Positions 54,103-63,541 of a stretch of DNA of 64,000 nt are shown one piece after another (position 1 is the first letter of the stretch; each line of letters starts with the position of its first letter). The notes beneath the pieces were generated by a model. It did not search any database. It saw only the letters and a list, made by a program, of their open reading frames with translations, and had not been told where the DNA came from. The stretch covers positions 15,398 to 79,397 of the forward strand of contig CAZUXY010000014.1 of assembly GCA_964624235.1 (NCBI GenBank). The letters run 5' to 3'. The translations under genes and the position numbers were made by a program. This DNA is from CAZUXY01 sp964624235. GTDB lineage: Bacteria > Spirochaetota > UBA4802 > UBA5368.

Positions 54103-55959
54103 ATGGAAGCAATCAGGTCTTTCGAGCAGTTAGAGCGTCACATTAAAGGCCTTAAAGCGTCTGATAACAGGGACCTTTCTACAATTATGATCTGCTTCGG
54201 TACCGGTTGCCAGGCGAACGGGGCCCGTACCGTGGCTGCGGCTTTCGAGGAAGAAATCGCGAATCAGGGGCTGAAGGTCGGAGTTGACATCGGTTACAAG
54301 ACCACCGGGTGCCATGGGTTCTGTGAAAACGGTCCGCTTGTCGCGCTCAGGCCGCGTGATATCCTCTATCTCAGGGTAACCCCCAAAGACGTGCCCGAAA
54401 TCGTGGAACAGACCCTTAAAAAAGGTGAGATCGTCGAGAGACTCTGTTACCGTGACGTGAACACTAAAAAGGTTATTTCCGAGTATCATACAATTCCCTT
54501 TTACGCGCATCAGAAGAGAATTGCGCTCCGCAATATCGGCAACATCGATCCAAATTCCATAGATGATTACCTTGGCCATGACGGTTATTCCGGACTGGCC
54601 AAAGCGCTTGGTATGGACAAGGATGCGATAATCTCAGAAATCGAGGCATCCGGACTCAGAGGGCGCGGAGGGGGCGGCTTCCCCACCGGTGTCAAGTGGC
54701 GTTCCTGTAAAGACGTGAAATCCGATGTCCGTTACGTCATGTGTAACGGAGACGAAGGCGATCCCGGGGCGTTTATGGACCGGTCGATCATGGAAGGGGA
54801 TCCTCATTCGGTGATCGAAGGCATGATCATCGGGGGATACGCCATAGGCGCAAACCAGGGATATATCTATGTGCGTGATGAGTATCCCCTCGCCGTTAAA
54901 AACCTTCAGACGGCCATCGGCATGGCCCGCGAAATTGGTTTTCTTGGAAAGAACATACTCGGTTCCGGGTTTGATTTCGATATCAAGATCAGCCGGGGCG
55001 GAGGGGCGTTCGTCTGTGGTGAGTCTTCAGCGCTCATGAGGTCCCTTGAGGGCAAGGTGGGCGAGCCGAGGGCAAAATACATCCGCTCGGTCGAAAAAGG
55101 TCTGTATGACAAACCCTCCGTGCTCAACAATGTTGAAACATGGACCAATGTTCCGGTAATCATACTGAATGGAGCTAAGTGGTACGCCGGATTAGGCACC
55201 GAAAAGTCCAAAGGCACCAAAGTCTTCTCACTGGTCGGCAAGGTCAACAATACGGGACTGGTGGAAGTACCCATGGGCATCACCATTAAACAACTGGTGG
55301 AAGAAATCGGCGGCGGTGTACTCGGCGGCAAGGAGTTCAAGGCCGTCCAGACCGGAGGTCCTTCCGGGGGATGTATACCCAAATCGCTTTCCGATCTGCC
55401 CATTGACTTCGACAGCCTTACCAAAGCCGGTTCCATGATGGGCTCAGGCGGTATCATTGTTATGGACAACGAGACCTGCATGGTGGACGTGGCCAAATAC
55501 TTTATACATTTCCTTGTCGAGGAATCCTGCGGCAAGTGTACCCCCTGCAGGGACGGACTGCCTAGAATGCTTAAAATCCTCACCGATATTACAGAGGGCA
55601 GAGGGAAAGAGAGCGATATCGAGGCACTCGAAGAGATATGCGACGTGCTCAGCTACGCAGCGCTCTGCGGGCTTGGAAACTCCGCCGCCAACCCGGTGCT
55701 GTCCACTATCAAGTACTTCAGGGACGAATATACCGCACATATTAAAGATAAAAAGTGTCCCGCGGGCGTATGCAAATCACTGATAACGTACTGGATAGAT
55801 AAAGACAAATGCACCGGCTGCACCCTGTGCGCTAAGAATTGTCCTCAACAGTGCATATCGGGCGAACGCAAACAGTTACATGTAATCGACACAACCAAGT
55901 GCATCAAGTGCGGCGTGTGCAAAGACGTGTGTAATTTTGATGCTGTGAAGATAAAATAG
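54103..55959 (+). CDS. NuoF/HydB-like NADH-binding flavoprotein with extra FeS domains
   Basis: A 618-aa 51-kDa-type subunit. Residues 1-120 are a thioredoxin-like [2Fe-2S] domain ([23 protein letters not shown]). The core has the NADH/FMN blocks [15 protein letters not shown] and [20 protein letters not shown], and [17 protein letters not shown] as its [4Fe-4S] site. The last 70 residues hold two ferredoxin motifs, [15 protein letters not shown] and [11 protein letters not shown]. This is the layout of HydB in bifurcating hydrogenases and of NfnA/HylB-type diaphorases. It should exchange electrons with NAD(H). No hydrogenase subunit is encoded in this operon. Confidence 0.92.
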   Translation: MEAIRSFEQLERHIKGLKASDNRDLSTIMICFGTGCQANGARTVAAAFEEEIANQGLKVGVDIGYKTTGCHGFCENGPLVALRPRDILYLRVTPKDVPEIVEQTLKKGEIVERLCYRDVNTKKVISEYHTIPFYAHQKRIALRNIGNIDPNSIDDYLGHDGYSGLAKALGMDKDAIISEIEASGLRGRGGGGFPTGVKWRSCKDVKSDVRYVMCNGDEGDPGAFMDRSIMEGDPHSVIEGMIIGGYAIGANQGYIYVRDEYPLAVKNLQTAIGMAREIGFLGKNILGSGFDFDIKISRGGGAFVCGESSALMRSLEGKVGEPRAKYIRSVEKGLYDKPSVLNNVETWTNVPVIILNGAKWYAGLGTEKSKGTKVFSLVGKVNNTGLVEVPMGITIKQLVEEIGGGVLGGKEFKAVQTGGPSGGCIPKSLSDLPIDFDSLTKAGSMMGSGGIIVMDNETCMVDVAKYFIHFLVEESCGKCTPCRDGLPRMLKILTDITEGRGKESDIEALEEICDVLSYAALCGLGNSAANPVLSTIKYFRDEYTAHIKDKKCPAGVCKSLITYWIDKDKCTGCTLCAKNCPQQCISGERKQLHVIDTTKCIKCGVCKDVCNFDAVKIK

Positions 55960-55968
55960 GAACCGGAC

Positions 55969-56697
55969 ATGGAAAACATAACGATCATCATAAACGGAAG
56001 AAAGCTGGAAGCAGTTAAAGACCAGAGCGTACTCGAAGTGGCCAGGGAGAACGGGATACCTATTCCCGCCCTCTGTTATCACCCTGAGGTGGTCGCAAGC
56101 GGCGGCTCCTGCCGGGTGTGTCTGGTTGAAGCCCACCAGAACGGCAGAATGAGACTGGTCACCTCCTGCAACTACCCGGTAAGAGCCGGACTTGAGATCA
56201 AGACCGATACCGAATTGGTAAGAAAAATACGCAAGGGTGTAATTGAACTGCTCCTGGCCCGTGTCCCCGATTCCGATGTGATCAGGAATCTTGCACGGGA
56301 ATACGGGATTGATGAACCGCGTTTTTTCAAGGACGAAGGTGAGGAAAGTCGCAATAAATGCATCGCCTGCAGCCTTTGTACCCTTGTGTGCGAGGATGTC
56401 GTAGGAGTGAACGCCATCGCCATGTTGAACAGGGGCCGGGACAAATCGCCCGGCACGCCCTATCACAAGGACAGCAGCGTCTGTATCGGCTGTGGAGCCT
56501 GTGCTTACGTGTGCCCCACGGGAGCGATTCCCATGAAGGACGAAGGCGGCATTCGTACCATATGGGGCAGAAACTTTACCATGATTAAGTGCAGCGTCTG
56601 CGGAAAACCCTATATACCCGAGGCGCAGGCCGACTGGATAGTGAAAACCACAGGTAAAGACAAATCATTTTTCGACAAGTGCCCGGATCACAGGTAA
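55969..56697 (+). CDS. NuoG-like N-terminal iron-sulfur protein
   Basis: A 242-aa protein corresponding to the N-terminal part of NuoG/HydA or HoxU. It has a plant-type [2Fe-2S] domain (residues 1-75: CYHPEVVASGGSCRVCLVE and TSC), then two [4Fe-4S] motifs (CIACSLCTLVC and CIGCGACAYVC), and a C-terminal CxxC...C ribbon (CSVCGKPYIPE, FFDKC). There is no catalytic H-cluster or molybdopterin domain, so it acts only as an electron wire. Last gene of the operon, 9 bp after the NuoF-like gene. Confidence 0.9.
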   Translation: MENITIIINGRKLEAVKDQSVLEVARENGIPIPALCYHPEVVASGGSCRVCLVEAHQNGRMRLVTSCNYPVRAGLEIKTDTELVRKIRKGVIELLLARVPDSDVIRNLAREYGIDEPRFFKDEGEESRNKCIACSLCTLVCEDVVGVNAIAMLNRGRDKSPGTPYHKDSSVCIGCGACAYVCPTGAIPMKDEGGIRTIWGRNFTMIKCSVCGKPYIPEAQADWIVKTTGKDKSFFDKCPDHR

Positions 56698-56815
56698 ACT
56701 TCCGGTCTCACAATCTTAAACGAATTTTGCTTCAGGTTACCCCTTGGGACAGTAACGAAGTTTATTGCTAAATGAATCTGTTTTCGCCCGTAATATGATG
56801 TAAAGGTATATTATC

Positions 56816-57331
56816 TTATGCGCCGTCAAGTCCGGAATGCTCTTTGTTCCTCATCCATCCTTCCGGATCCTTGAAGTATTCCAGTGTATCTTTAATGGAA
56901 ACCAGGTGTTCCCGTTCAATTTTGGAAAGAAAATTGAAAAAGTTCTTTTCCATGGGATTAGTGCATGCATCCGCAAGCGAATGATAAAAACCGACACCCT
57001 TATCTTCAAAAACCGCGGCTTTCTCCAGGGCTTGTACATCATCGTCGTTATGATCAACAGCACTGCCTTTCTTCCGCACAAGACCATCCAGTACTTCCGT
57101 TACCCGTGTTCCCTTGACCACTATCGGGACATCGCCTGGCCAGTTCCCCTTTCCCAGCAATTCTCCGTGTAGTTTTGATATTCTGGATAAATGTTCTTCC
57201 TCATCCTTTGCGAGAAGCTGAAACATCTCCCTTGCCAAAGGATTCTTTGACCGGTTCGCTTCGTTCAGATAGAATTCCATTTCCGTTTTCTCGTTCTTCA
57301 TTGCCAGTTCAATAGATGCCATTCGTTCCAT
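56816..57331 (-). CDS. Rubrerythrin-like ferritin-family protein
   Basis: A 171-aa four-helix-bundle protein. Helix blocks MKNEKTEMEFYLNEAN, LLAKDEEEHLSRISKLH, EDKGVGFYHSLADACTN and KIEREHLVSIKDTLEYF carry the paired ExxH metal ligands of the rubrerythrin diiron site. The C-terminal rubredoxin domain of full rubrerythrins is absent. GGAGG precedes the ATG. It may scavenge peroxide or store iron in an anaerobe. Convergent with the por-nuo operon, with 118 bp between them in which I see no strong terminator. Confidence 0.85.
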   Translation of the reverse strand: MERMASIELAMKNEKTEMEFYLNEANRSKNPLAREMFQLLAKDEEEHLSRISKLHGELLGKGNWPGDVPIVVKGTRVTEVLDGLVRKKGSAVDHNDDDVQALEKAAVFEDKGVGFYHSLADACTNPMEKNFFNFLSKIEREHLVSIKDTLEYFKDPEGWMRNKEHSGLDGA

Positions 57332-57543
57332 ACTGATTCCTCCGCGGTTGATTTCTGCTGGAATTATAAAATTGAACAGACATTATTCATAATATAATAT
57401 GTACAATCCAAATATGGTGACGTCAACTCTCTTTCTCTGTTGATAAATATTCCACCTCAATGTAGTTTTTCAATATACCTGCCCTTTTCTTTGTCCGTAA
57501 AAAATGTGTTCTGCCCAATGTAAGCTGATCATAATAGAAAATC

Positions 57544-57711
57544 ATGAAGGAAGAAGTGGTTAATAGATATTATTGTCAGCGTTTAAAATTTAAGAAATAT
57601 CAGCACTGATGATAAAGAATTTTTAGAATTTCTTTGTAATCAAGATATATTTTCAAAAGATCGATTCATCCAGGCACTCTATTATTTGTTTGTACAATGT
57701 CTGGAGTAATG
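57544..57711 (+). pseudogene. Possible degraded coding remnant
   Basis: Plus-strand text reads MKEEVVNRYYCQRLKFKKYQ from 57544 to a stop, and in a neighbouring frame ISTDDKEFLEFLCNQDIFSK followed by DRFIQALYYLFVQCLE to a TAA at 57711. Both look protein-like and one frameshift would join them, but no RBS is seen and I recognise no family. The rest of 57332-57855 holds no other gene. Confidence 0.25.
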
Positions 57712-57805
57712 AACCGATCCTCATATCAAGGTCTGAACCATATCGTTCAGCCTTTAATGATATACAGGAGGCCCTGGAACACCCACTTCGGGCCCCTAAC
57801 AGAAA

Positions 57806-57824
57806 AGCCGGGTTACCCCCGGCT
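57806..57824 (-). terminator. Terminator after the exported 357-aa gene
   Basis: AGCCGGG (57806-57812) and CCCGGCT (57818-57824) form a 7-bp stem with a short loop; on the minus strand it is followed by TTTT, 32 bp past the stop at 57856. A T-rich stretch on the plus side makes it possibly bidirectional. Confidence 0.65.
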
Positions 57825-57855
57825 CTTCTTTTCTTCCCGCTATTCCAAATTTAAT

Positions 57856-58926
57856 TCAATCAGACCGTTTAATGAACCAGTCCTCTATCGTATCATAATT
57901 TTTAATAGTATCAGTGCTGTTGGCCGCTGTTATCTTACACCCGATAAAACCGATGCCTCTGCTGTAGAAATAATAGGCGGCCGCATAGTATATCTGCTGG
58001 TCCGAGGATTTTACAATACTGTCCTCGCGCACCACCAGTACGTTTTCATACTGTTTCTCACCGATAACGACTGATGTATTAAGCGCTATTATTTCTCTTT
58101 TTTTGTCCTGATCATCGCGGCTGACAGTCCACCTGGTGCCTATCTTGAGCGGCCCCTTCAAAATAACATCGCTGCTTTTAAACTGCAGGCCCGCAGCATC
58201 GGTTCCGCTCTCCAGGACAGTAACGGTATCCGCGGAAAATGCCACTACCAATTCACCGGGTTTTTCGGATTCCGGTGAACCGGGTATCGATTCCCTCACT
58301 GTCCCCTTTGCCGTGTTTCCCTTTACCTCAGTTATGGTATATTTTATCTGCTTGAGGTTGGTACCGATAATTATACTCCACTGGTCCCCTTCCCGTACAG
58401 GATAATATTCCGCAATTCCTCCGGATATCACTTTCTTTACGCTTTCTTCATCACCATAACTATCCAGAAACGAAACCAGCGGTGCCTGGTAATAGATACC
58501 GACGGGTATGAATGAGAAATAAATCTTTTCTTTCTTTCTGATTTTTTTGGAGAAATAAGAAATTTTTTCCCTGGGAATGATAATGTATACCCGGGACCCG
58601 TTTAACCTGGTATACGCCAGCAGCAAGCGGTCATTTTTACCGGTTTTCGATCGCAGTGATGCGGGTATACCGATGATCTTGCCCCCGATAAGCGAACCCT
58701 TGAATTTTTCACCCTTCAGGAAGGCTGAATCTTCCATCAGCATCGAATAAAGAACCATCGGGAGTTTGCTGCTGGTATAATCATCAGGCGCTATGACCTC
58801 TTTTCTCCCCTTTACCTCTTTGTCGGGAGCGCCATTGTTCAGCGGCAGCGCGGATCGATCAGCCATTATTGCCGCAGCTACTACAAAAACAATAATAAAG
58901 TAAAGTTTCTTATATTTTAAAATCAT
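57856..58926 (-). CDS. Exported protein of unknown function
   Basis: A 356-aa protein with an N-terminal hydrophobic segment (YFIIVFVVAAAIM) that acts as a signal peptide or anchor. The rest is beta-rich, with blocks such as YFSFIPVGIYYQAPLVSFLD, QWSIIIGTNLKQIKYTITEV and LKGPLKIGTRWTVSRDDQD, the last resembling a repeated DUF-like motif in lipoprotein-associated domains; no family can be named. The ATG at 58926 is preferred to the TTG at 58932. It is flanked by a terminator downstream and stands alone. Confidence 0.7.
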   Translation of the reverse strand: MILKYKKLYFIIVFVVAAAIMADRSALPLNNGAPDKEVKGRKEVIAPDDYTSSKLPMVLYSMLMEDSAFLKGEKFKGSLIGGKIIGIPASLRSKTGKNDRLLLAYTRLNGSRVYIIIPREKISYFSKKIRKKEKIYFSFIPVGIYYQAPLVSFLDSYGDEESVKKVISGGIAEYYPVREGDQWSIIIGTNLKQIKYTITEVKGNTAKGTVRESIPGSPESEKPGELVVAFSADTVTVLESGTDAAGLQFKSSDVILKGPLKIGTRWTVSRDDQDKKREIIALNTSVVIGEKQYENVLVVREDSIVKSSDQQIYYAAAYYFYSRGIGFIGCKITAANSTDTIKNYDTIEDWFIKRSD

Positions 58927-59022
58927 GCTCAACCGCAGTTTATATTTTCCACTATCCGCCTTTTATATAGCATCGGCAGTTACTGATGGCAAGTATAATA
59001 CAATAACACCGGCAATAAAAAA

Positions 59023-59039
59023 GGCGGTTGTTAACCGCC
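59023..59039 (-). terminator. Terminator of the CoA-transferase operon
   Basis: GGCGGTT (59023-59029) and AACCGCC (59033-59039) form a 7-bp stem with a 3-nt loop; the minus strand continues with TTTTTTATT. It lies 28 bp past the stop of the beta-subunit gene. Confidence 0.85.
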
Positions 59040-59066
59040 ATTTCGCGTGAAGAAGTGTGTTTTCGT

Positions 59067-59855
59067 CTACATTCCCGGAATGGTGGTAAATATCCCACGG
59101 GGATCAACATCATTCCTGATTATATCAACTATTTCATCAGACGGAGTGGGTGTTACGGAAATATCCCCTTCAGGTTTAAGCAGTTCAAAACCTGTCGCCA
59201 GCTGGCAGAGGTCGAACGACACTCCCGGATGCAGGGATTTTACCCTCATCCTCTTGCTCCCCGGTTCAAAATCATACACACCTGCGTTGGATATTACCAC
59301 TTCGGGTCCCTTCCCCAGCAGTCCTGCTTTTTGACGTGTGTCTTTTCCCTCAAGATGTCCCACCGAAGTTATAAAATCCACCTTCGGGATCCATTTTTCC
59401 GGGGATTGCAGGCCGACCAGCACCATTCTTTCGCTCAGGGAAGCCAGGTCGTTATTCCCGCCTGACCCGGTGAGTTTAACCGTGGGGTTCAGATAGTCTT
59501 TACCGATTAAATGCGTATTGATATTCCCGTACATGTCAATCTGGGCAAACCCGAGAAAACCGACATCGATAAATCCGTTGGCCACCTGACCGAACGAATA
59601 GCTCATCTCCACCATCATAGGGGACTTTCTCCATGTAAGCGGCCCCCCGACAGACCATGGCATGTCACCCTCCATGGGATCCTGGCCGCCTGATTCATAC
59701 ACCATGGTGATCTGCGGCGCGTGAGTCTTTTTTGCGAGTATGGCGGCAACCATGGGGAGTCCCGTGCCGACATACACAATCTCGTGATTTTTTATCTGAA
59801 GCGACAGCACATACGCCAGCATTTCGAGCGGATTTGTGGGTTTACGTTCTGCCAT
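59067..59855 (-). CDS. CoA-transferase beta subunit (glutaconate CoA-transferase GctB-like)
   Basis: A 262-aa subunit of a two-subunit class I CoA-transferase. E54 in QITMVYESGGQDP corresponds to the catalytic glutamate of glutaconate CoA-transferase (Glu54 of the beta chain), which argues for true transferase activity rather than the IpdB-like hydrolase in which it is lost. The start at 59855 has GAGGAGA 6 bp upstream. Paired with the alpha-subunit gene 35 bp upstream. Substrate unknown. Confidence 0.88.
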   Translation of the reverse strand: MAERKPTNPLEMLAYVLSLQIKNHEIVYVGTGLPMVAAILAKKTHAPQITMVYESGGQDPMEGDMPWSVGGPLTWRKSPMMVEMSYSFGQVANGFIDVGFLGFAQIDMYGNINTHLIGKDYLNPTVKLTGSGGNNDLASLSERMVLVGLQSPEKWIPKVDFITSVGHLEGKDTRQKAGLLGKGPEVVISNAGVYDFEPGSKRMRVKSLHPGVSFDLCQLATGFELLKPEGDISVTPTPSDEIVDIIRNDVDPRGIFTTIPGM

Positions 59856-59890
59856 ATCGTTTCTCCTCAAATTTTATGGATGTCAGCATA

Positions 59891-60985
59891 TTAATAGAAT
59901 TTTTCTTCTTTTGTCTTCGGAGTCCATTCCGCATATCCGAAATCGAAACCGTCATCTTCATTATCATATTCGGCCGCCTTCGTCTGACGACGGGCCTCGG
60001 CTATCCATTTAGCCCCACCGAGTTTTTCGATAAAATCGTACTGATCCCGGCTCTTCATCACCCAGTAATCAAAAAATTCTTTTGTATTTTCATCGCTGGT
60101 ACAGAAACGCAGCATTTTCTCCCACCACTGACGTGCCCAGTAATAATGTCCCGGCATCTGTCCGGGAGCCGCACCATAAGGCAGTTCCACCACGGCGTCT
60201 ACATAAAAGAACGGTATGCATACTCCCTTGTTGTTGTATCTGATGTCCATTTCAGGCACAATTTCTTCAGCCGTTATTACGACCTTTCGGGATGCCGCCG
60301 CCACGGCGATATCATTGACGGAGGGTCCGTAAAAACGCGCATTGCCGTATTTGTCGGCGGCATGTACATGGATGAAGATTATATCGGGGTAGAGAGCCGG
60401 TATGAATGCCACCGGATCCGGGTCGTCCCTCATGGGATTCTGAACGATTTTTACATAAGGATTGTATTTTACTATATCCGATCCAAGAAGCTGTTTACTG
60501 AATATGCCGGGAGCGCCCAGCTGTGCGGCTTTGAATCCTAAAGCCATGGATCCGTGACTCCAGTCTGACAGTATATTGATCCTTTTATTTTTCAGGTGAT
60601 GATTATAGATTCGGTCTATGCCGCGCATTTCAGCGCCGATGTAGGAAAGATGTGAATACTTGCATACGCCATACGAGGCCATATAACTGTGATTGGTGAC
60701 CGGTGATCCGATACCCTGGAGGTTTTTTTTCCCCTGCCTCATTATTTCGAAATATGACTGCAATGAAGTACGAACATAACAGAAAGCACCGTCACAGAAT
60801 ATGTCTCCGTCTTTTACATATTCCTTTACAGCCTCCTGCAATGATAATCTTTTATCCCTCTTCGACCGATCCCGTTTCAGGTGGGCCTCGCGTGCCGATT
60901 TAGAATCAACCAGCCGGTCCAGTATGGTGGTGTCATCAATTTTCAGGTTTTTTAATGCTTCTACATTGTAGCTGTATGCACTCAT
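59891..60985 (-). CDS. CoA-transferase alpha subunit (GctA-like)
   Basis: A 364-aa alpha subunit. Family blocks include SLQEAVKEYVKDGDIFCDGAF, LSDWSHGSMALGFKAAQLGA, FIPALYPDIIFIHVHAADKYG and AASRKVVITAEEIVPE. It is about 45 residues longer than the standard GctA, with an extra N-terminal region (1-45) and C-terminal tail. GGGAGG precedes the ATG. It and the beta gene form an operon read leftwards, ended by the hairpin at 59023. Acyl donor/acceptor cannot be inferred from neighbours. Confidence 0.88.
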   Translation of the reverse strand: MSAYSYNVEALKNLKIDDTTILDRLVDSKSAREAHLKRDRSKRDKRLSLQEAVKEYVKDGDIFCDGAFCYVRTSLQSYFEIMRQGKKNLQGIGSPVTNHSYMASYGVCKYSHLSYIGAEMRGIDRIYNHHLKNKRINILSDWSHGSMALGFKAAQLGAPGIFSKQLLGSDIVKYNPYVKIVQNPMRDDPDPVAFIPALYPDIIFIHVHAADKYGNARFYGPSVNDIAVAAASRKVVITAEEIVPEMDIRYNNKGVCIPFFYVDAVVELPYGAAPGQMPGHYYWARQWWEKMLRFCTSDENTKEFFDYWVMKSRDQYDFIEKLGGAKWIAEARRQTKAAEYDNEDDGFDFGYAEWTPKTKEEKFY

Positions 60986-61391
60986 AAGACCTCCCTTGGA
61001 GACAAAAATATTAATACAGGATTATCGAGGGTAATTGTATGCGGTCCACTCTTATATAATATACATATACTACGGATTTTTCTAAAAATATTACTACAAA
61101 ATAGTATTTAAATATGTCAAATCTAAATTATTATATATGTCATATAATATTTAATAATCATTAGAAACATATATATTATTATAATATGATATCACATTGA
61201 TAATTATACATTCTAGAAGGTTTTATTGGGCTTTCTCAGATATACCGTAATGAACGTTTTCATCTTTGATGATTTAAGAGCCCTGTAAATTACACTTAAA
61301 TTTGATATTTATCTTGATTTTTACCATCTTGAAATTATAATGCTCATCTCTGTCCAGGGATTTTTGCCGTCTCATTTCACAGAGGTGCTTG
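60986..61391. promoter_or_regulatory. Gene-free AT-rich divergent region with a promoter at 61314
   Basis: TTGATT (61314-61319) and a perfect TATAAT (61336-61341), 16 bp apart, lie 50 bp before the PAP2 gene. The remainder is very AT-rich, with several ATATTAT-type repeats, and carries no gene that I can support. The promoter of the leftward CoA-transferase genes must also be here. Confidence 0.6.
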
Positions 61392-62333
61392 ATGACTATG
61401 CGGCAAACAAAATATGAATATGACCGGCACTACCACCTTGAAGAGATACTGACTATAGCCCTGTTATCGATCCTTAACGGATTGATACTTTTTTTTGCAC
61501 ATTTTAACCGCACCAGCGCTTCCATTTTCTCCCTGAATCTTCTGGTCATTTCTTTTATAGCGGTGCTACCCCTTATTTACCGTTTTAAAGAGAATAAATA
61601 TCTGCTCATCTTCAGGGACATTTACATCATTCTTGTGGGTGGATTTATTTTTTTCGAACATCATTATCTGGTTCCTATGGTCAATCCACATGACATCGAC
61701 CAGCTTTTGATTAGATGGGACCGTATGCTTTTTCTGGGCCATGACCCGACGAAACTTCTGGAAGCCTTCACCATCCCGGCGCTTACCGAGTTGCTGCAGC
61801 TGAGCTACATCAGCTATTACCTTTTACCCCTTTCACTCTGTCTGTGTTTGTACCTTACAGGGAAAAAGCTCAGTTTTCATATCGTTACCACGACGCTGCT
61901 GTTCGGTCTATACGTCTGTTATCTAGGCTACTACCTCGGTCCGGCAATTGGTCCAAGGTTCACCCTGGCGCAATACCAGAGCTTTCCCTTGAGTGGAATT
62001 TTATTTTTCGATCATATCAGCAAATTGATCACCACTTTTGAAGGTGTTACCCGTGATTGTTTTCCCAGTGGTCATACGCTCGTTTCCCTGCTCACCGCTC
62101 TCATGGCGTACAAATACCATAAATCTTTTTTTAAAATCTCTACCCTTTGGGCAGCCCTGATTGTAATTTCAACGGTATATCTTCGTTACCACTACGTAGT
62201 AGACCTTATCGCTGCAATCGTGCTGGCGTTATTCGTTTATCGTTATCATTCGTCGATGGTGTTAAAATTTATTTATTACCTGGACAGGTCCGAGGAAAAG
62301 CTGGTACTCCAGGAAGTTAAATCGTCAATATAA
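61392..62333 (+). CDS. PAP2-superfamily membrane phosphatase/phosphotransferase
   Basis: A 313-aa protein with about six to seven membrane segments. The phosphatase signature is split: an upstream GPAIGPRF block, PSGHT at P225-T229 (catalytic His228), and RYHYVVDLIAA (second His). The upstream KxxxxxxRP motif is changed to GPRFTLAQ, closer to inositol-phosphoceramide synthase (Aur1)-like members than to classic PAP2. The ATG at 61392 has GAGGTG 5 bp upstream. Role likely in lipid head-group metabolism. Confidence 0.85.
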   Translation: MTMRQTKYEYDRHYHLEEILTIALLSILNGLILFFAHFNRTSASIFSLNLLVISFIAVLPLIYRFKENKYLLIFRDIYIILVGGFIFFEHHYLVPMVNPHDIDQLLIRWDRMLFLGHDPTKLLEAFTIPALTELLQLSYISYYLLPLSLCLCLYLTGKKLSFHIVTTTLLFGLYVCYLGYYLGPAIGPRFTLAQYQSFPLSGILFFDHISKLITTFEGVTRDCFPSGHTLVSLLTALMAYKYHKSFFKISTLWAALIVISTVYLRYHYVVDLIAAIVLALFVYRYHSSMVLKFIYYLDRSEEKLVLQEVKSSI

Positions 62334-62341
62334 TCAAATAT

Positions 62342-62367
62342 AAACGGCCCGGTTTCCCGGGCCGTTT
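62342..62367. terminator. Bidirectional terminator between the PAP2 and acetyltransferase genes
   Basis: A perfect 11-bp stem (62342-62352 with 62357-62367; AAACGGCCCGG paired with CCGGGCCGTTT) and a 4-nt loop lie between convergent genes, with A/T at the outer ends on both strands. Confidence 0.85.
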
Positions 62368-62395
62368 GATGAATATAAACCATTCCGTCATTCGA

Positions 62396-63541
62396 TTATT
62401 TTATATCCCTGTCATAAATGCGGTAGGTCTTGTAATTTACCGCATTGAGCGGTTTCAATGCTCCTATCATCTTAACATTCGTTTCCACTATCAACGAACA
62501 GTCCGATTGCTCGAATCCAAGTCGTATCCCGTCCTCTATGGTCCGCAGGTAAAAAACATCATCTATCTTCTGTCCTCGAAATTCAGGCAATACTCCCATT
62601 ATCATGGTTCGTATTGTTTTTGCTTTTTTCACCGTCCGCAATGCCTTTACGAGCCTCCATGGATATAATTTACCGTTTAATGCCTGCAGCGCCGGATTGA
62701 CATCGGGGACAGAAAGTATGCATCCAACCGTTTTACCTTCTTTTTCGGCAAAGATCGCGAATTCCGGCACAATGACCGGCAACAGCTCATGAACAAAGTA
62801 TTCCAGCTGCCGGTCGGTCAGTGGAAGATGTCCCCAGTTCCCTTCCCATGACGTGTTGAAAATGAGTTTTATGTCCTGAATGCGTCTTTTTATTTCCGTT
62901 TTGTCCTTTTTATTGAACAGCTTGTACTCAACGTCCTGCCTGCTCTGGTAATTTTCACGGACCGTTTTGAGATATGGTTCATATTTCATGAAGTTTTCCT
63001 TGGTAACAAGGTAGCATCCCCAGTCTATGGTTTTTCTGAAACCACATGCTTCAGCAAGGTCCTTGTAAAATGGTGCAAAATGGAATATCCCTACCACCGG
63101 CGTGATTTCCATTCCATGCACTTCAAAACCGACTGAATCATAAACGGAAAAACTCTGAGGCCCCTGCATCACCGTTTTCCCCTTTCGCTTCAAGGTGGCT
63201 TCAGCAGTGTTAAACAGTGCTTTCGCCACTTCGATATCATTTATGGATTCGTAAAAACCGAAAAATCCTGTATGTTTATCGTACTTCTCTTCGTACAGGC
63301 GGTTGACATGGGCGGTGATCCTGCCTACCGGTGCGCCGTTCCTGTACGCGATGAAGAACTCTGCCTCTCCCACTTCAAAAAAATAACCATGCTCAGGATC
63401 AAAAAATTTTTTCTGATCCCGTATAACCGGCGGCACCCATGCAGGATCGTTATCGTATATCCCTAGTTTCCATGGCAGTTTGATGAATTCCATCATCATT
63501 TTTCTATTTTCCACTTTACGAATATCGACGGCAATTGTCAT
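62396..63541 (-). CDS. GNAT-fold acetyltransferase-like protein
   Basis: A 381-aa protein with two GNAT-like halves. The N-terminal half includes FFIAYRNGAPVGRITAHVN, and the C-terminal half FAEKEGKTVGCILSVPD and IMGVLPEFRGQKIDDVFYL, the latter resembling the acetyl-CoA-binding V-x-PxxRGxxI motif. The family is found in spirochaetes and deltaproteobacteria, where its function is unknown. GGAGG precedes the ATG. Probably a single gene; the downstream terminator is shared with the PAP2 gene. Confidence 0.82.
   Translation of the reverse strand: MTIAVDIRKVENRKMMMEFIKLPWKLGIYDNDPAWVPPVIRDQKKFFDPEHGYFFEVGEAEFFIAYRNGAPVGRITAHVNRLYEEKYDKHTGFFGFYESINDIEVAKALFNTAEATLKRKGKTVMQGPQSFSVYDSVGFEVHGMEITPVVGIFHFAPFYKDLAEACGFRKTIDWGCYLVTKENFMKYEPYLKTVRENYQSRQDVEYKLFNKKDKTEIKRRIQDIKLIFNTSWEGNWGHLPLTDRQLEYFVHELLPVIVPEFAIFAEKEGKTVGCILSVPDVNPALQALNGKLYPWRLVKALRTVKKAKTIRTMIMGVLPEFRGQKIDDVFYLRTIEDGIRLGFEQSDCSLIVETNVKMIGALKPLNAVNYKTYRIYDRDIK

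Noticed and set aside
62500..62530. A tRNA-like TTCGAATCC string
   Set aside because: It lies inside the acetyltransferase coding sequence and no cloverleaf can be drawn around it.
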